Shown piece after piece: positions 7,005 through 14,729 of a stretch of 18,861 bases of DNA (positions within the stretch are counted from its first letter, which is position 1; each line of letters starts with the position of its first letter). The position numbers and the translations under genes are program-made. Origin of the DNA: CAZBYL01 sp964522805 (GTDB lineage Bacteria; Synergistota; Synergistia; Synergistales; Synergistaceae); the NCBI GenBank assembly GCA_964522805.1, contig CAZFWP010000030.1:1-18861 (forward strand), given 5' to 3'. The notes beneath the pieces were generated by a model that saw only the letters and a list, made by a program, of their open reading frames with translations, was not told the origin of the DNA and made no database searches.

Positions 7005-8198
7005 TTAGTCTACCTTACGGTCGATAGCGCTCTCTTCGAGCATACGGAGTGTCATCTCCGGCTCTCTGATTTTGCTGAGGAAGATCATTGCCGCGATTAT
7101 ATAGGGCTTGAAGCTGGCTTCCTTGTAGAGGGGGACGCGGTATCTATCAAACACTGTGGCTGCGACTTCTCCCTCTTTGCAGCTGACGCCGGTGATGTCG
7201 GCGGGCAGGCAGTGGAGGTAAAGAGCTTTGCCGTTCTTTGTCAGTGACATCATCTCTTCGGTGCATTCCCAGTCTTTATGGGCAGCGTTCTGAGCAAGGA
7301 GCTCTTTTTCAAGTGTTTTGATTCCTTCAAAGTCGCCTGCTCCGTAGAGATCGGTGCGTTTTTCCATTGCCTTGAAGGGAGCCCAGCTCTTAGGATAGAC
7401 GATATCGGCGTCTTTAAATGCCTCGGCCATGGAGTTTGTCTTTGTGAAAGTGCCTCCTGTGGCGGCTGCGTTTTTGCGCGCGACATCTTCAACATCTGAC
7501 ATAATTTCGTATCCTTCGGGGTGGGCGAGGGTGACGTCCATGCCAAAGCGGGTCATCAAGCCAACGACACCCTGAGGAACGGAGAGCGGTTTGCCGTAGG
7601 AGGGGGAGTAAGCCCAGGACATCGCAACTTTTTTGCCCTTAAGGTTTTCCACGCCGCCAAACTCATGGATGATGTGGAGCATGTCCGCCATTGCCTGGGT
7701 GGGGTGGTCAATATCGCACTGGAGGTTAACGAGTGTCGGTCTCTGCTCAAGAATGCCGTCGTGGTGTCCTTCTTTGACGGCGTCAACGACCTGATGCATG
7801 TAGGCGTTGCCCTTGCCGATGTACATGTCATCGCGGATGCCGATAACATCAGCCATAAAGGAGATCATGTTCGCTGTTTCGCGGACTGTCTCTCCGTGCG
7901 CTACCTGAGATTTCCCCTCGTCGAGGTCCTGTACTTCCAATCCCAGAAGGTTGCAGGCGGAAGCGAAACTGAAGCGGGTGCGTGTTGAATTGTCGCGGAA
8001 AAGTGAAATGCCCAGACCGCTGTCAAAAATTTTAGGTGAAATGTTGTTTTCGCGAAGGCAGCGCAGCGCGTCAGCAACGGTAAATACTGCATCAAGTTCA
8101 TCACGTGTCTTTTCCCATGTGAGGAAGAAATCGTTGTTAAACATTCCTGAGTGTTCGAGACCCTTTAATTTTGCGATAAAGCTATCCATCAATGCCAT
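7005..8198 (-). CDS. ygeW: Carbamoyltransferase-like protein YgeW
   Basis: A 397-residue cytoplasmic enzyme of the aspartate/ornithine carbamoyltransferase superfamily, matching the YgeW branch in length and motifs. The carbamoyl-phosphate-binding loop FRDNSTRTR is at 67-75 (STRTR 71-75), HPTQ at 165-168 and HCLP at 329-332. The natural substrate of YgeW is not established; position beside diaminopropionate ammonia-lyase, a deacylase-like YgeY and carbamate kinase suggests a ureido compound. My inference is phosphorolysis of a carbamoylated diaminopropionate to carbamoyl phosphate, which would feed ATP synthesis. AGGAGG lies eight bases before the ATG. It is followed by a hairpin at 6966-6997 and preceded 48 bases away by ygeY. 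Confidence 0.95.
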   Translation of the reverse strand: MALMDSFIAKLKGLEHSGMFNNDFFLTWEKTRDELDAVFTVADALRCLRENNISPKIFDSGLGISLFRDNSTRTRFSFASACNLLGLEVQDLDEGKSQVAHGETVRETANMISFMADVIGIRDDMYIGKGNAYMHQVVDAVKEGHHDGILEQRPTLVNLQCDIDHPTQAMADMLHIIHEFGGVENLKGKKVAMSWAYSPSYGKPLSVPQGVVGLMTRFGMDVTLAHPEGYEIMSDVEDVARKNAAATGGTFTKTNSMAEAFKDADIVYPKSWAPFKAMEKRTDLYGAGDFEGIKTLEKELLAQNAAHKDWECTEEMMSLTKNGKALYLHCLPADITGVSCKEGEVAATVFDRYRVPLYKEASFKPYIIAAMIFLSKIREPEMTLRMLEESAIDRKVD

Positions 8199-8246
8199 AA
8201 TATATTCCTCCTAATGTTGGTTGTTGTTATTTTTAAGGGTGCTGAT

Positions 8247-9440
8247 TTATTTGCAGTATAGTGTGGGAACTGCCGCATAGACTGCAGCGCACTTGACAAG
8301 GTCTTCTTTCCAAGTGATTTCGTTCGGGGCGTGTGCCTGAGCCTCTTTGCCGGGGCCGAATCCTATGCAGGGAATGCCATAGCGTCCCATGATGGAGACT
8401 CCGTTTGTTGAGAATGTCCATTTATCAACAACAGGCTCTCCGTACATCCCTTTGAATGACTCCACCATTGCCAGTGTGGCGGGGTGTTCCGCTGGAATGA
8501 CCCAAGTGGGGAAGTAGCATTCTGTGGGATAAACGAGATTTGTCCAACTGGGACTGTCATATTTGTACATGCTGACAACGGCGCCGTATTTCTGCACTGA
8601 GGGAAGGGAGCGGATCTCTTCCAGGGCCATTTCCCAAGTTTCGCCATCTGTGAGTCTTCGGTCGATGGAAATTGCTGCCATGTCGGCCACAGCGCAGCGT
8701 GAGGGCGAGTTGTAGAAACTTTGCGAAACTGCGAGAGTTCCCTTGCCGAGGAAGGGGTCATAATGGAGTTTCTCGTTGAGAGCCTGAACCTCTTTGACAA
8801 TGTCGGCCATTTTATATATGGCATTGTCTCCGCGCTCTGGAGCTGAACCGTGACAGGAGACTCCTTTGACTTCTACACGAATTTCCATGCGTCCGCGCTG
8901 GCCGCGATAGATGTTGCCGTCTGTGGGTTCTGTGATGACAACGAACTCGGGGCGTACTTTGTCTTCATTGATGATGTACTGCCAGCAAAGACCGTCGCAG
9001 TCCTCTTCCTGAACTGTTCCTGTGACAAGAACTGTGTATTTATCGGAGAGCAGACCTAGATCCTTCATAATTTTGGCCCCGTATGTGGCGGAGACTATGC
9101 CGCCTAGCTGGTCAGATGTGCCGCGTCCGCCTATTTCAGTCTCATTTTCGTAACCTTCGTATGGGTCGAATTTCCAGTTGGAAAGCTCGCCGAGTCCTAC
9201 TGTGTCGATGTGAGCGTCATAGGCTATCAATGTTTTGCCTGTGCCCATATAGCCAAGTACGTTGCCCATAGGATCGATTACTACTTTGTCAAATCCGAGG
9301 TCTTTCATCTCTTTTTCAATACGCTTGATGACGCCCTCTTCGCCGCAGCTCTCTCCGGGAATTGCCACGAGGTCGCGAAGAAACTTTGTCATATCCTTTT
9401 CATAACCTGCAGCAGCTTTTTTTATCGCGTTAAAATCCAT
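8247..9440 (-). CDS. ygeY: YgeY-family M20 metallohydrolase (selenium-metabolism linked)
   Basis: A 397-residue M20-family zinc hydrolase (relatives: ArgE, DapE, peptidase T) of the YgeY branch that co-occurs with selenium-dependent molybdenum hydroxylases. Likely metal ligands and catalytic residues are His77 and Asp79 in DAHIDT, Asp110 in TSDQLGG, the Glu145-Glu146 pair in QEED, Glu171 in ITEPT, and His370 in QAHAPNE. The dimerisation-domain signature CHGSAPERG is at 196-204. It probably cleaves an amide or ureido bond in a purine-derived intermediate; the substrate is not known. AGGAGG precedes the ATG. It lies 45 bases after ygeX and 48 bases before ygeW in the same operon. Confidence 0.95.
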   Translation of the reverse strand: MDFNAIKKAAAGYEKDMTKFLRDLVAIPGESCGEEGVIKRIEKEMKDLGFDKVVIDPMGNVLGYMGTGKTLIAYDAHIDTVGLGELSNWKFDPYEGYENETEIGGRGTSDQLGGIVSATYGAKIMKDLGLLSDKYTVLVTGTVQEEDCDGLCWQYIINEDKVRPEFVVITEPTDGNIYRGQRGRMEIRVEVKGVSCHGSAPERGDNAIYKMADIVKEVQALNEKLHYDPFLGKGTLAVSQSFYNSPSRCAVADMAAISIDRRLTDGETWEMALEEIRSLPSVQKYGAVVSMYKYDSPSWTNLVYPTECYFPTWVIPAEHPATLAMVESFKGMYGEPVVDKWTFSTNGVSIMGRYGIPCIGFGPGKEAQAHAPNEITWKEDLVKCAAVYAAVPTLYCK

Positions 9441-9485
9441 TGTTAATTCCTCCTATATTTTTTGTTTTGATGCGGTGTGAAAAAT

Positions 9486-10700
9486 TTATTGCGGCTTTTC
9501 GCAGCCGCCGTCCCAAACTATGCGGCGATAATTTTCTTTGTCCGTGTCGCCTTCGGTGGAGAACATCAGTACTCTTGAATTGTTGTCCAGACCCATAGCC
9601 GCGCGCAGCTCTGCCATCTCTTCGTCTGCCATTACAGTGAAGAGCAGACCCGCGGGCACCGCGCCCGATTCTCCGGATACAACAGGTCGGTCTCCCTTAA
9701 GAGGCGCACCCAGTACTCTCATGCCTCTTGCCGCAACCCAGTCGGGGCAGGAAACAAAGACGGAGACTTTGTCTTTCAGAATTTCCCATGAGGATGTATT
9801 GGGCTCTCCGCAGGCTAGACCCGCCATAATTGTTGTCATATCGCCGTCAACGATGTAAGGTTTGCCGTCCGCGGCAACGGCAGAGCGGTAGAGGCAATCT
9901 GCCTGGTCTGACTCGACAACGATAAATGTTGGTGTGTTTAGGGGATACTTGTTGGCGAAGTAGCCAACGACAGCGCCTGCCAAGGAGCCGACTCCAGCCT
10001 GGACGATTACATGTGTGGGCGGGTTAAGTGCTTCCGCTTCCATCTGTTCATCCGCTTCCATTGCCATGGTACCGTAGCCCTGCATTATCCAAGCGGGAAT
10101 TTCTTCGTAGCCGGGCCATGCCGTGTCCTGGACCATTATGCCGCCGGGGGTATCATTTGCCTGCTTTGCGGCCATGCGTACACATTCGTCATAGTTGTGC
10201 TCTTCAATTGTGGCTTTGGCGCCCTCTTTAAGGATATTTTCCAGGCGCATCTTAGCTGAGCCTTTTGGCATCAAAATTACAGATTTCTGCCCCAGTCTGT
10301 TTGCTGACCATGCTACTCCGCGACCATGGTTGCCGTCGGTGGCGCTAAAGAAAGTGACCTCTCCCAGATCCTTTTTGAGCTCGGGTGAAGTAAGTGCTTG
10401 GTAATCAAGTTCGGAAATGTCTTTTCCTGTTACTTTGGCGATATGTCTGCCCATGGCAAAGGAGCCGCCTAGAACTTTAAAAGCGTTGAGACCGAAACGG
10501 TATGATTCGTCTTTGACGAATATGTCTTTTAGTCCAAGCAACGCAGCCAGTTCTTTCAGATGAGCCAGAGGAGTAACGCTGTACTGTGGAAAACTTGAGT
10601 GGAAGTTCCTTGCCGCTTTCACATTCGCCAAATCCATGATTTGCAGTTCTTTGTCCTCTGTCTTTGGCATTGTGTTTTTAACCCATTTGATTTTGTCCAT
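9486..10700 (-). CDS. dpaL: Diaminopropionate ammonia-lyase
   Basis: A pyridoxal-phosphate enzyme (fold type II) that converts 2,3-diaminopropionate to pyruvate and two ammonia; the E. coli gene is ygeX/dpaL. It has 404 residues, close to the E. coli protein. The PLP lysine is Lys75 in LNAFKVLGG. The SATDGNHGRG loop is at 119-128, with Asp122 matching the aspartate used on the D-isomer. A second conserved aspartate, in VQDTAWPGY, is at 192. A glycine-rich phosphate-binding stretch, VQAGVGSLAGAV, follows. GGAGG precedes the ATG by six bases. It directly follows the regulator gene with a 19-base gap. Its product pyruvate is the carbon exit of the pathway in this cluster. Confidence 0.96.
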   Translation of the reverse strand: MDKIKWVKNTMPKTEDKELQIMDLANVKAARNFHSSFPQYSVTPLAHLKELAALLGLKDIFVKDESYRFGLNAFKVLGGSFAMGRHIAKVTGKDISELDYQALTSPELKKDLGEVTFFSATDGNHGRGVAWSANRLGQKSVILMPKGSAKMRLENILKEGAKATIEEHNYDECVRMAAKQANDTPGGIMVQDTAWPGYEEIPAWIMQGYGTMAMEADEQMEAEALNPPTHVIVQAGVGSLAGAVVGYFANKYPLNTPTFIVVESDQADCLYRSAVAADGKPYIVDGDMTTIMAGLACGEPNTSSWEILKDKVSVFVSCPDWVAARGMRVLGAPLKGDRPVVSGESGAVPAGLLFTVMADEEMAELRAAMGLDNNSRVLMFSTEGDTDKENYRRIVWDGGCEKPQ

Positions 10701-10719
10701 GCCCAGCCTCCGTTCGGTT

Positions 10720-11370
10720 TTATTTGTTTTCTGAATCGATGTAGTTATACAGAGTGAACTTTGATATTTTGAATAACTTGCAAACTCTGTCGCCTGACTT
10801 CAAGATTTGGAAGGCACCGTTTCTTTTCAAATATTGCACAGCTTGAATTTTGTCCGCCTTCTTCATCATCGCCACAGGTTTGCCTACGTCTCTCACCGCT
10901 CCTTCGATAAGCTCGTCGAGCAGTTCGTTGACATTCTGAGGAATTTTCTCCGGTTCCTGAGAAGGTACGTCAGCATGGATAATTGACTTGATTGTCTTCT
11001 CTGCCATGCTCAAACGCGTGATGTCGTAGTTAATACAGAATATCCCCGTAATCTCTCCTTTTTCGTCCCGTATATATATTGATGTTGATTTGATAAGGCG
11101 CCCATCCGACGTTTTGGTAAAGTAGTCAATATGGTCGGAGAGGTCCTCTTTGCCTCTGCTGAGAGCTTCAAGAACTATGCGCGAGGGACCGCCGCCAAGC
11201 TCTCTATGCGTGACATGCCCGTTTTCGATGGCGATTATCGTGCTCTCTTTTTCAGCTGAGGAGAGGTCGTGAATTACTACTTCGCAATCTTCTCCGAACT
11301 GAGCTGCGACTCCTTTTGCAAGTCTCTTAATAAAATCAGTCATCATCGGGTTTTGCATGGTGTTTTTCAT
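10720..11370 (-). CDS. YheO-like PAS / HTH_22 transcriptional regulator
   Basis: A 216-residue DNA-binding regulator. The N-terminal part (about 10-122) fits the PAS_6 (YheO-like) domain, with HDLSS near 34-38 and the closing IFCINYDIT strand at 110-118. The C-terminal part (about 165-213) fits the HTH_22 domain, ending in the helix-turn-helix segment VCKLFKISKFTLYNYI. The PAS part probably senses a small molecule. As first gene of the minus-strand catabolic operon and divergent from ygfK-xdh, it is the likely pathway regulator. E. coli uses a different kind of activator (YgeV) at its cluster. The ATG at 11370 has only a weak GAGAG nearby; Met5 and Met9 are possible alternative starts. A perfect dyad lies 25 bases upstream. 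Confidence 0.88.
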   Translation of the reverse strand: MKNTMQNPMMTDFIKRLAKGVAAQFGEDCEVVIHDLSSAEKESTIIAIENGHVTHRELGGGPSRIVLEALSRGKEDLSDHIDYFTKTSDGRLIKSTSIYIRDEKGEITGIFCINYDITRLSMAEKTIKSIIHADVPSQEPEKIPQNVNELLDELIEGAVRDVGKPVAMMKKADKIQAVQYLKRNGAFQILKSGDRVCKLFKISKFTLYNYIDSENK

Positions 11371-11394
11371 CTCTCAGTCGTGATAAAAATAAAA

Positions 11395-11417
11395 ATATCT
11401 AAAAAATTTTTAGATAT
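11395..11417. promoter_or_regulatory. Perfect 23-base palindrome, candidate autoregulatory operator
   Basis: Arms ATATCTAAAAA (11395-11405) and TTTTTAGATAT (11407-11417) are perfect inverted repeats around one central base. The site is 25-47 bases upstream of the regulator start and just downstream of its predicted transcription start, which suits repression by the regulator itself. AT-rich palindromes can arise by chance, but an 11-base perfect arm is notable. Confidence 0.55.
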
Positions 11418-11430
11418 GTTCTTGATGCTG

Positions 11431-11458
11431 AATATATCACAATAATTTTTATCGTCAA
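11431..11458 (-). promoter_or_regulatory. Sigma-70-type promoter for the minus-strand catabolic operon
   Basis: On the minus strand, TTGACG (11458-11453) and TATATT (11436-11431) are separated by 16 bases, close to the sigma-70 consensus. Transcription would start near 11424, just before the palindrome at 11395-11417 and about 54 bases upstream of the regulator ATG. Confidence 0.7.
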
Positions 11459-11461
11459 TAG

Positions 11462-11506
11462 GTTTTCAAAAAATTTTTTATAAGTACTAAAAAAAATTTG
11501 AAAAAC
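11462..11506. promoter_or_regulatory. Imperfect dyad between the divergent promoters
   Basis: GTTTTCAAA (11462-11470) and TTTGAAAAAC (11497-11506) form an inverted repeat with one extra base. Poly-A/T tracts lie between the arms. The dyad lies just upstream of the -35 boxes on both strands, where an activator or a shared regulator could act. The A/T tracts may also act as UP elements or bend DNA. Confidence 0.4.
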
Positions 11507-11509
11507 ATA

Positions 11510-11537
11510 TTGCTTTTCATTTAGCTTGTGCTAGAAT
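11510..11537 (+). promoter_or_regulatory. Sigma-70-type promoter for ygfK-xdh
   Basis: TTGCTT (11510-11515) and TAGAAT (11532-11537) are spaced 16 bases apart, with an A/T-rich upstream tract. Transcription would start near 11544, giving a leader of about 200 bases before ygfK. Another TATAAT at 11625-11630 lacks a convincing -35. Confidence 0.6.
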
Positions 11538-11544
11538 CGTGCTT

Positions 11545-11743
11545 AAGAGGGTGTATTGTCATAGATATTTAGTACTTGGAAATTAAAGGGAGTTCATTTT
11601 ATCTGCATATTTAATAGCAGAAAATATAATTCTCAACATGTCCTAAAATACTTATTTATTTCCCAAAAAAATAAGAATCTAAGTTTTCAGAGTCACAAAA
11701 AACAGTTTCAAAAACTTAAGACAATTATGAGGGGGCCTGTAGG
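11545..11743 (+). other. Untranslated AT-rich leader of ygfK
   Basis: About 200 bases without a credible open reading frame lie between the predicted start site and ygfK. Possible local folds are CTTATTTATTT with AAAAAAATAAG (11651-11661 and 11665-11675, loop CCC, one mismatch) and AAGTTTT with AAAACTT (11681-11687 and 11711-11717). I do not recognise a purine, molybdenum-cofactor or other known riboswitch core. The ribosome binding site GAGGGGG is at 11729-11735. Confidence 0.4.
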
Positions 11744-14725
11744 ATGAGCGACCGTATGACACCGATCCGGTTTGGAGAAATTATGCAGTGGATACTTCAG
11801 GAGAAGGAGCAGCAAGGCAGCGTCTTTGGTGTTAGAAATCCTTATGTTCACAAGGGAGGAATGATGTCTTTTCTCGGTGAGAAATTGGAAACGCCCTTTG
11901 GCCCTGCCGCAGGGCCGCATACTCAGCTGGCTCAGAACATAATTGCCGCTTACGTTGGAGGAGCTCGCTTTTTTGAACTGAAAACGGTGCAAATATTGGA
12001 TGGCGAGGATTTGCCTGTGGCGAAGCCCTGTATTGACGCAAGAGACGAATGTTACAACGTAGAGTGGTCTACAGAGCTGCGTGTACCTGAGGCTATGGAA
12101 GAGTATATCAAGGCTTGGATCGCCATTAAGCTGATTGCCAAAGAATTCTCCTTAGGCAATCCCGATGGCTTTATGTTTAATATGAGCGTCGGCTATGATT
12201 TGGATGGAATTAAGACACCCAAAATTGATTCTTTCATTGAAGGTCTGCGTGATGCTTCCCAAACAGCAGTCTGGCAAGAAGCTTTTTCGTGGATTGAGTC
12301 ACACATCAGCGCTTTTAAAAAGGTTGACAGCGGCTATCTAAAGGAAATCTCCGCTCATGTCTGCGGCTCGATAACCCTCTCTACCCTTCACGGCTGCCCG
12401 CCTCAGGAGATAGAGAGAATAGCTTCTTACCTTATAGAAACAAAACATTTTAATACTTTTATTAAATGTAACCCAACTCTTTTAGGTTATGATTTTGCCC
12501 GTAAAACAGTTGACAGCATGGGCTTTGACTACATCAAATTTGATGACCATCATTTTAAAGAAGATCTGCAGTACAGCGATGCCGTGCCAATGTTAAGACG
12601 CCTTCAGGCTTTGGCAGACAGAGAAGGACTTTCCTTTGGCGTCAAGCTTACCAACACTTTCCCCGTGGATAATCCTCAAGATGTAATGGCCGGAGATGAA
12701 ATGTACATGTCCGGACGTGCTCTTTTCCCTCTTACAGCGGAAGCTGCGCGCCGTCTATCCGATGAATTTGAAGGAAAATTGCGTATCTCGTGGTCCGGCG
12801 GAGCGGACTATATGAATATTTGTTCTCTGTATAGTGCAGGAATTTGGCCGATAACTCTTGCCACCACATTACTAAAACCGGGCGGATATCAAAGACTGAA
12901 GCAGCTGGCTGCGATGCTGGCTGCACAGGGAACGGCGGAATTTGAAGGCGTTGACAGAGAAGCCTTGACTAAGCTTGCTAAAGAGAGTATCGAAGACGAA
13001 TGGTATAGAAAACCGGTAAAACCCGCCGCATCACGTAAAATTAACAAATCAGTGCCCTTGACGAGTTGCTTCGTTGCTCCCTGCTCTGAGGGGTGCCCTA
13101 TCAATCAAGATGTCCCCGAATATGTGGCTCTTGCTGGTGAAGGACGCTATGAAGAGGCTCTGCGTGTGATTCTTGATAAAAACCCATTGCCATTTATCAC
13201 CGGCACAATTTGCAGCCATAGGTGCATGACAAAATGTACCCGAAATTTCTACGAAGAGTCAGTGAACATCCGTTCGGTGAAGCTAGAAGCAGCAGAAAAT
13301 GGAATAAATAAGGTAATAGCGGAGATTAAAGCGTCACAGCCGCGTTCAGACTCCTCCGTTGCCATTGTTGGCGGCGGCCCCGCAGGATTGGCTGCGGCTT
13401 ATTTTCTATGCCGCAACGGCATAAAGGCTACTGTGTTTGACAGTGGTGACAAACTTGGTGGCGTAGTGCGCAAAATAATTCCTGATTTCCGCATCGCTGC
13501 GGAGGCTATCGATGCTGATGTTGAAATTGTAAGAGCTATGGGAGCTGAGTTTGTGCTCAATTCCGAACAGAGTTCAGCCGCAGCCTTGAAAAAACAGGGC
13601 TATAAATATGTTATTTTTGCAAATGGTGCGTGGAAACATGGCTTGCTTAGCTTAAAAAAAGGCACACCCCTTGAGGTTTTTGATTTTCTTTCAGAATTTA
13701 AAAAATCTGCGGAAAATACTGTTCTGGGCGAAAACGTTGTTGTTATTGGCGGAGGCAATACTGCTATGGATGCCGCCCGCGCCGCAAAGCGCGTTAACGG
13801 TGTGAAAAATGTCAGCCTTGTATATCGCAGAACAAAGCGCTATATGCCTGCGGACGCAGAAGAACTGGAGTTGGCTGTGAGAGACGGCGTTGACTTTAAA
13901 GAACTGCTGGCACCGCTGTCACACGAAAACGGCCTGCTGTGCTGCGCTAAGGTCGTTCTCGGCAGCGCTGATGCATCTGGCCGCCGTATTCCCATAACCA
14001 CCGATGAAATTGTGGAAATACCGGCTGATGTGGTAATTAGCGCTGTTGGTGAGAGCGCCGACAGTTCGGTGTTCACGGATAACGGTATCGCTGTTGACTC
14101 GAAGGGACGCGTCGTCGTCAGTGATGTCCTATTGTCTGATGCGGAGGGCGTTTATGTTGCCGGCGATGCCAGAAGAGGCCCTGCAACGGTTGTTGAGGCC
14201 ATCGCAGATGCGAGGACGATAGCTGACAATATCGCCAAAGCGGAGGGGCTTACCCCATACAGTGCGGACATAGTTAAAGTTTGCCAGGCAGAGGATGTTT
14301 TCGCCAAAAAAGGTGTGCTAAGCTTCGCCAGTGAGGCGGAATGTGAATCTGTGCGCTGTCTGGAATGTTCCACTGTATGCGAAAACTGCGTTGATGTCTG
14401 CCCTAACAGGGCCAATGTCTCTGTAGATGTTCCCGGTTTTGGACTGCAAATTATTCACGTGGATATAATGTGCAATGAATGCGGTAACTGCATGACGTTC
14501 TGTCCGTGGGACAGCGCACCTTATAAAGACAAATTCACCATCTTCGCCAATGAGCGTGATTTCTGTGACAGTGAAAACAGCGGTTTTGTCGCCTTAGAGG
14601 ACGGCAGGTTTACAGTTCGCCTCGAAGGCAGGGTCTTTACTGTCGGTGCCGATTGCGCTGAACTTCCTGGTGATTTGTCATCGCTTATTAAAGCCGCACA
14701 GGCGCAGATTCCTCTGGGGAGGTAA
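11744..14725 (+). CDS. ygfK: YgfK, FAD/Fe-S oxidoreductase subunit (putative selenate reductase family)
   Basis: A 993-residue multidomain electron-transfer protein. Residues about 1-400 resemble a dihydroorotate-dehydrogenase-like (PreA-type) barrel, with GPAAGPHTQLAQN and LSTLHGCPPQEIE. A GltD-like module follows: Fe-S cysteines in CFVAPCSEGC (442-451), an FAD dinucleotide fold VAIVGGGPAG (539-548) and an NAD(P)H fold VVVIGGGNTA (665-674). The C-terminus has two 4Fe-4S motifs with cysteines at 872, 875, 879, 882, 886 and at 910, 913, 916, 920. E. coli YgfK was named a selenate-reductase subunit, but in purine clusters it more likely passes electrons between NAD(P)H or ferredoxin and the molybdenum hydroxylase. 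The next gene starts four bases after the stop and has no FAD domain, which supports such a pairing. GAGGGGG lies eight bases before the ATG. Confidence 0.94.
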   Translation: MSDRMTPIRFGEIMQWILQEKEQQGSVFGVRNPYVHKGGMMSFLGEKLETPFGPAAGPHTQLAQNIIAAYVGGARFFELKTVQILDGEDLPVAKPCIDARDECYNVEWSTELRVPEAMEEYIKAWIAIKLIAKEFSLGNPDGFMFNMSVGYDLDGIKTPKIDSFIEGLRDASQTAVWQEAFSWIESHISAFKKVDSGYLKEISAHVCGSITLSTLHGCPPQEIERIASYLIETKHFNTFIKCNPTLLGYDFARKTVDSMGFDYIKFDDHHFKEDLQYSDAVPMLRRLQALADREGLSFGVKLTNTFPVDNPQDVMAGDEMYMSGRALFPLTAEAARRLSDEFEGKLRISWSGGADYMNICSLYSAGIWPITLATTLLKPGGYQRLKQLAAMLAAQGTAEFEGVDREALTKLAKESIEDEWYRKPVKPAASRKINKSVPLTSCFVAPCSEGCPINQDVPEYVALAGEGRYEEALRVILDKNPLPFITGTICSHRCMTKCTRNFYEESVNIRSVKLEAAENGINKVIAEIKASQPRSDSSVAIVGGGPAGLAAAYFLCRNGIKATVFDSGDKLGGVVRKIIPDFRIAAEAIDADVEIVRAMGAEFVLNSEQSSAAALKKQGYKYVIFANGAWKHGLLSLKKGTPLEVFDFLSEFKKSAENTVLGENVVVIGGGNTAMDAARAAKRVNGVKNVSLVYRRTKRYMPADAEELELAVRDGVDFKELLAPLSHENGLLCCAKVVLGSADASGRRIPITTDEIVEIPADVVISAVGESADSSVFTDNGIAVDSKGRVVVSDVLLSDAEGVYVAGDARRGPATVVEAIADARTIADNIAKAEGLTPYSADIVKVCQAEDVFAKKGVLSFASEAECESVRCLECSTVCENCVDVCPNRANVSVDVPGFGLQIIHVDIMCNECGNCMTFCPWDSAPYKDKFTIFANERDFCDSENSGFVALEDGRFTVRLEGRVFTVGADCAELPGDLSSLIKAAQAQIPLGR

Positions 14726-14729
14726 AAAA

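Noticed and set aside
11545..11743. Purine or molybdenum-cofactor riboswitch upstream of ygfK
   Set aside because: I could not find the conserved core or a three-way junction; only weak AT-rich stems are visible.
11708..11992. Minus-strand 94-residue open frame overlapping the start of ygfK
   Set aside because: It is mostly antisense to the conserved YgfK N-terminus and has no ribosome binding site or recognisable domain.
14646..14729. Upstream start for the xanthine dehydrogenase, adding 28 residues
   Set aside because: It would overlap ygfK by 80 bases, the extra residues do not resemble the family, and the ATG at 14730 has a strong GGGGAGG at the right distance and a normal family N-terminus.
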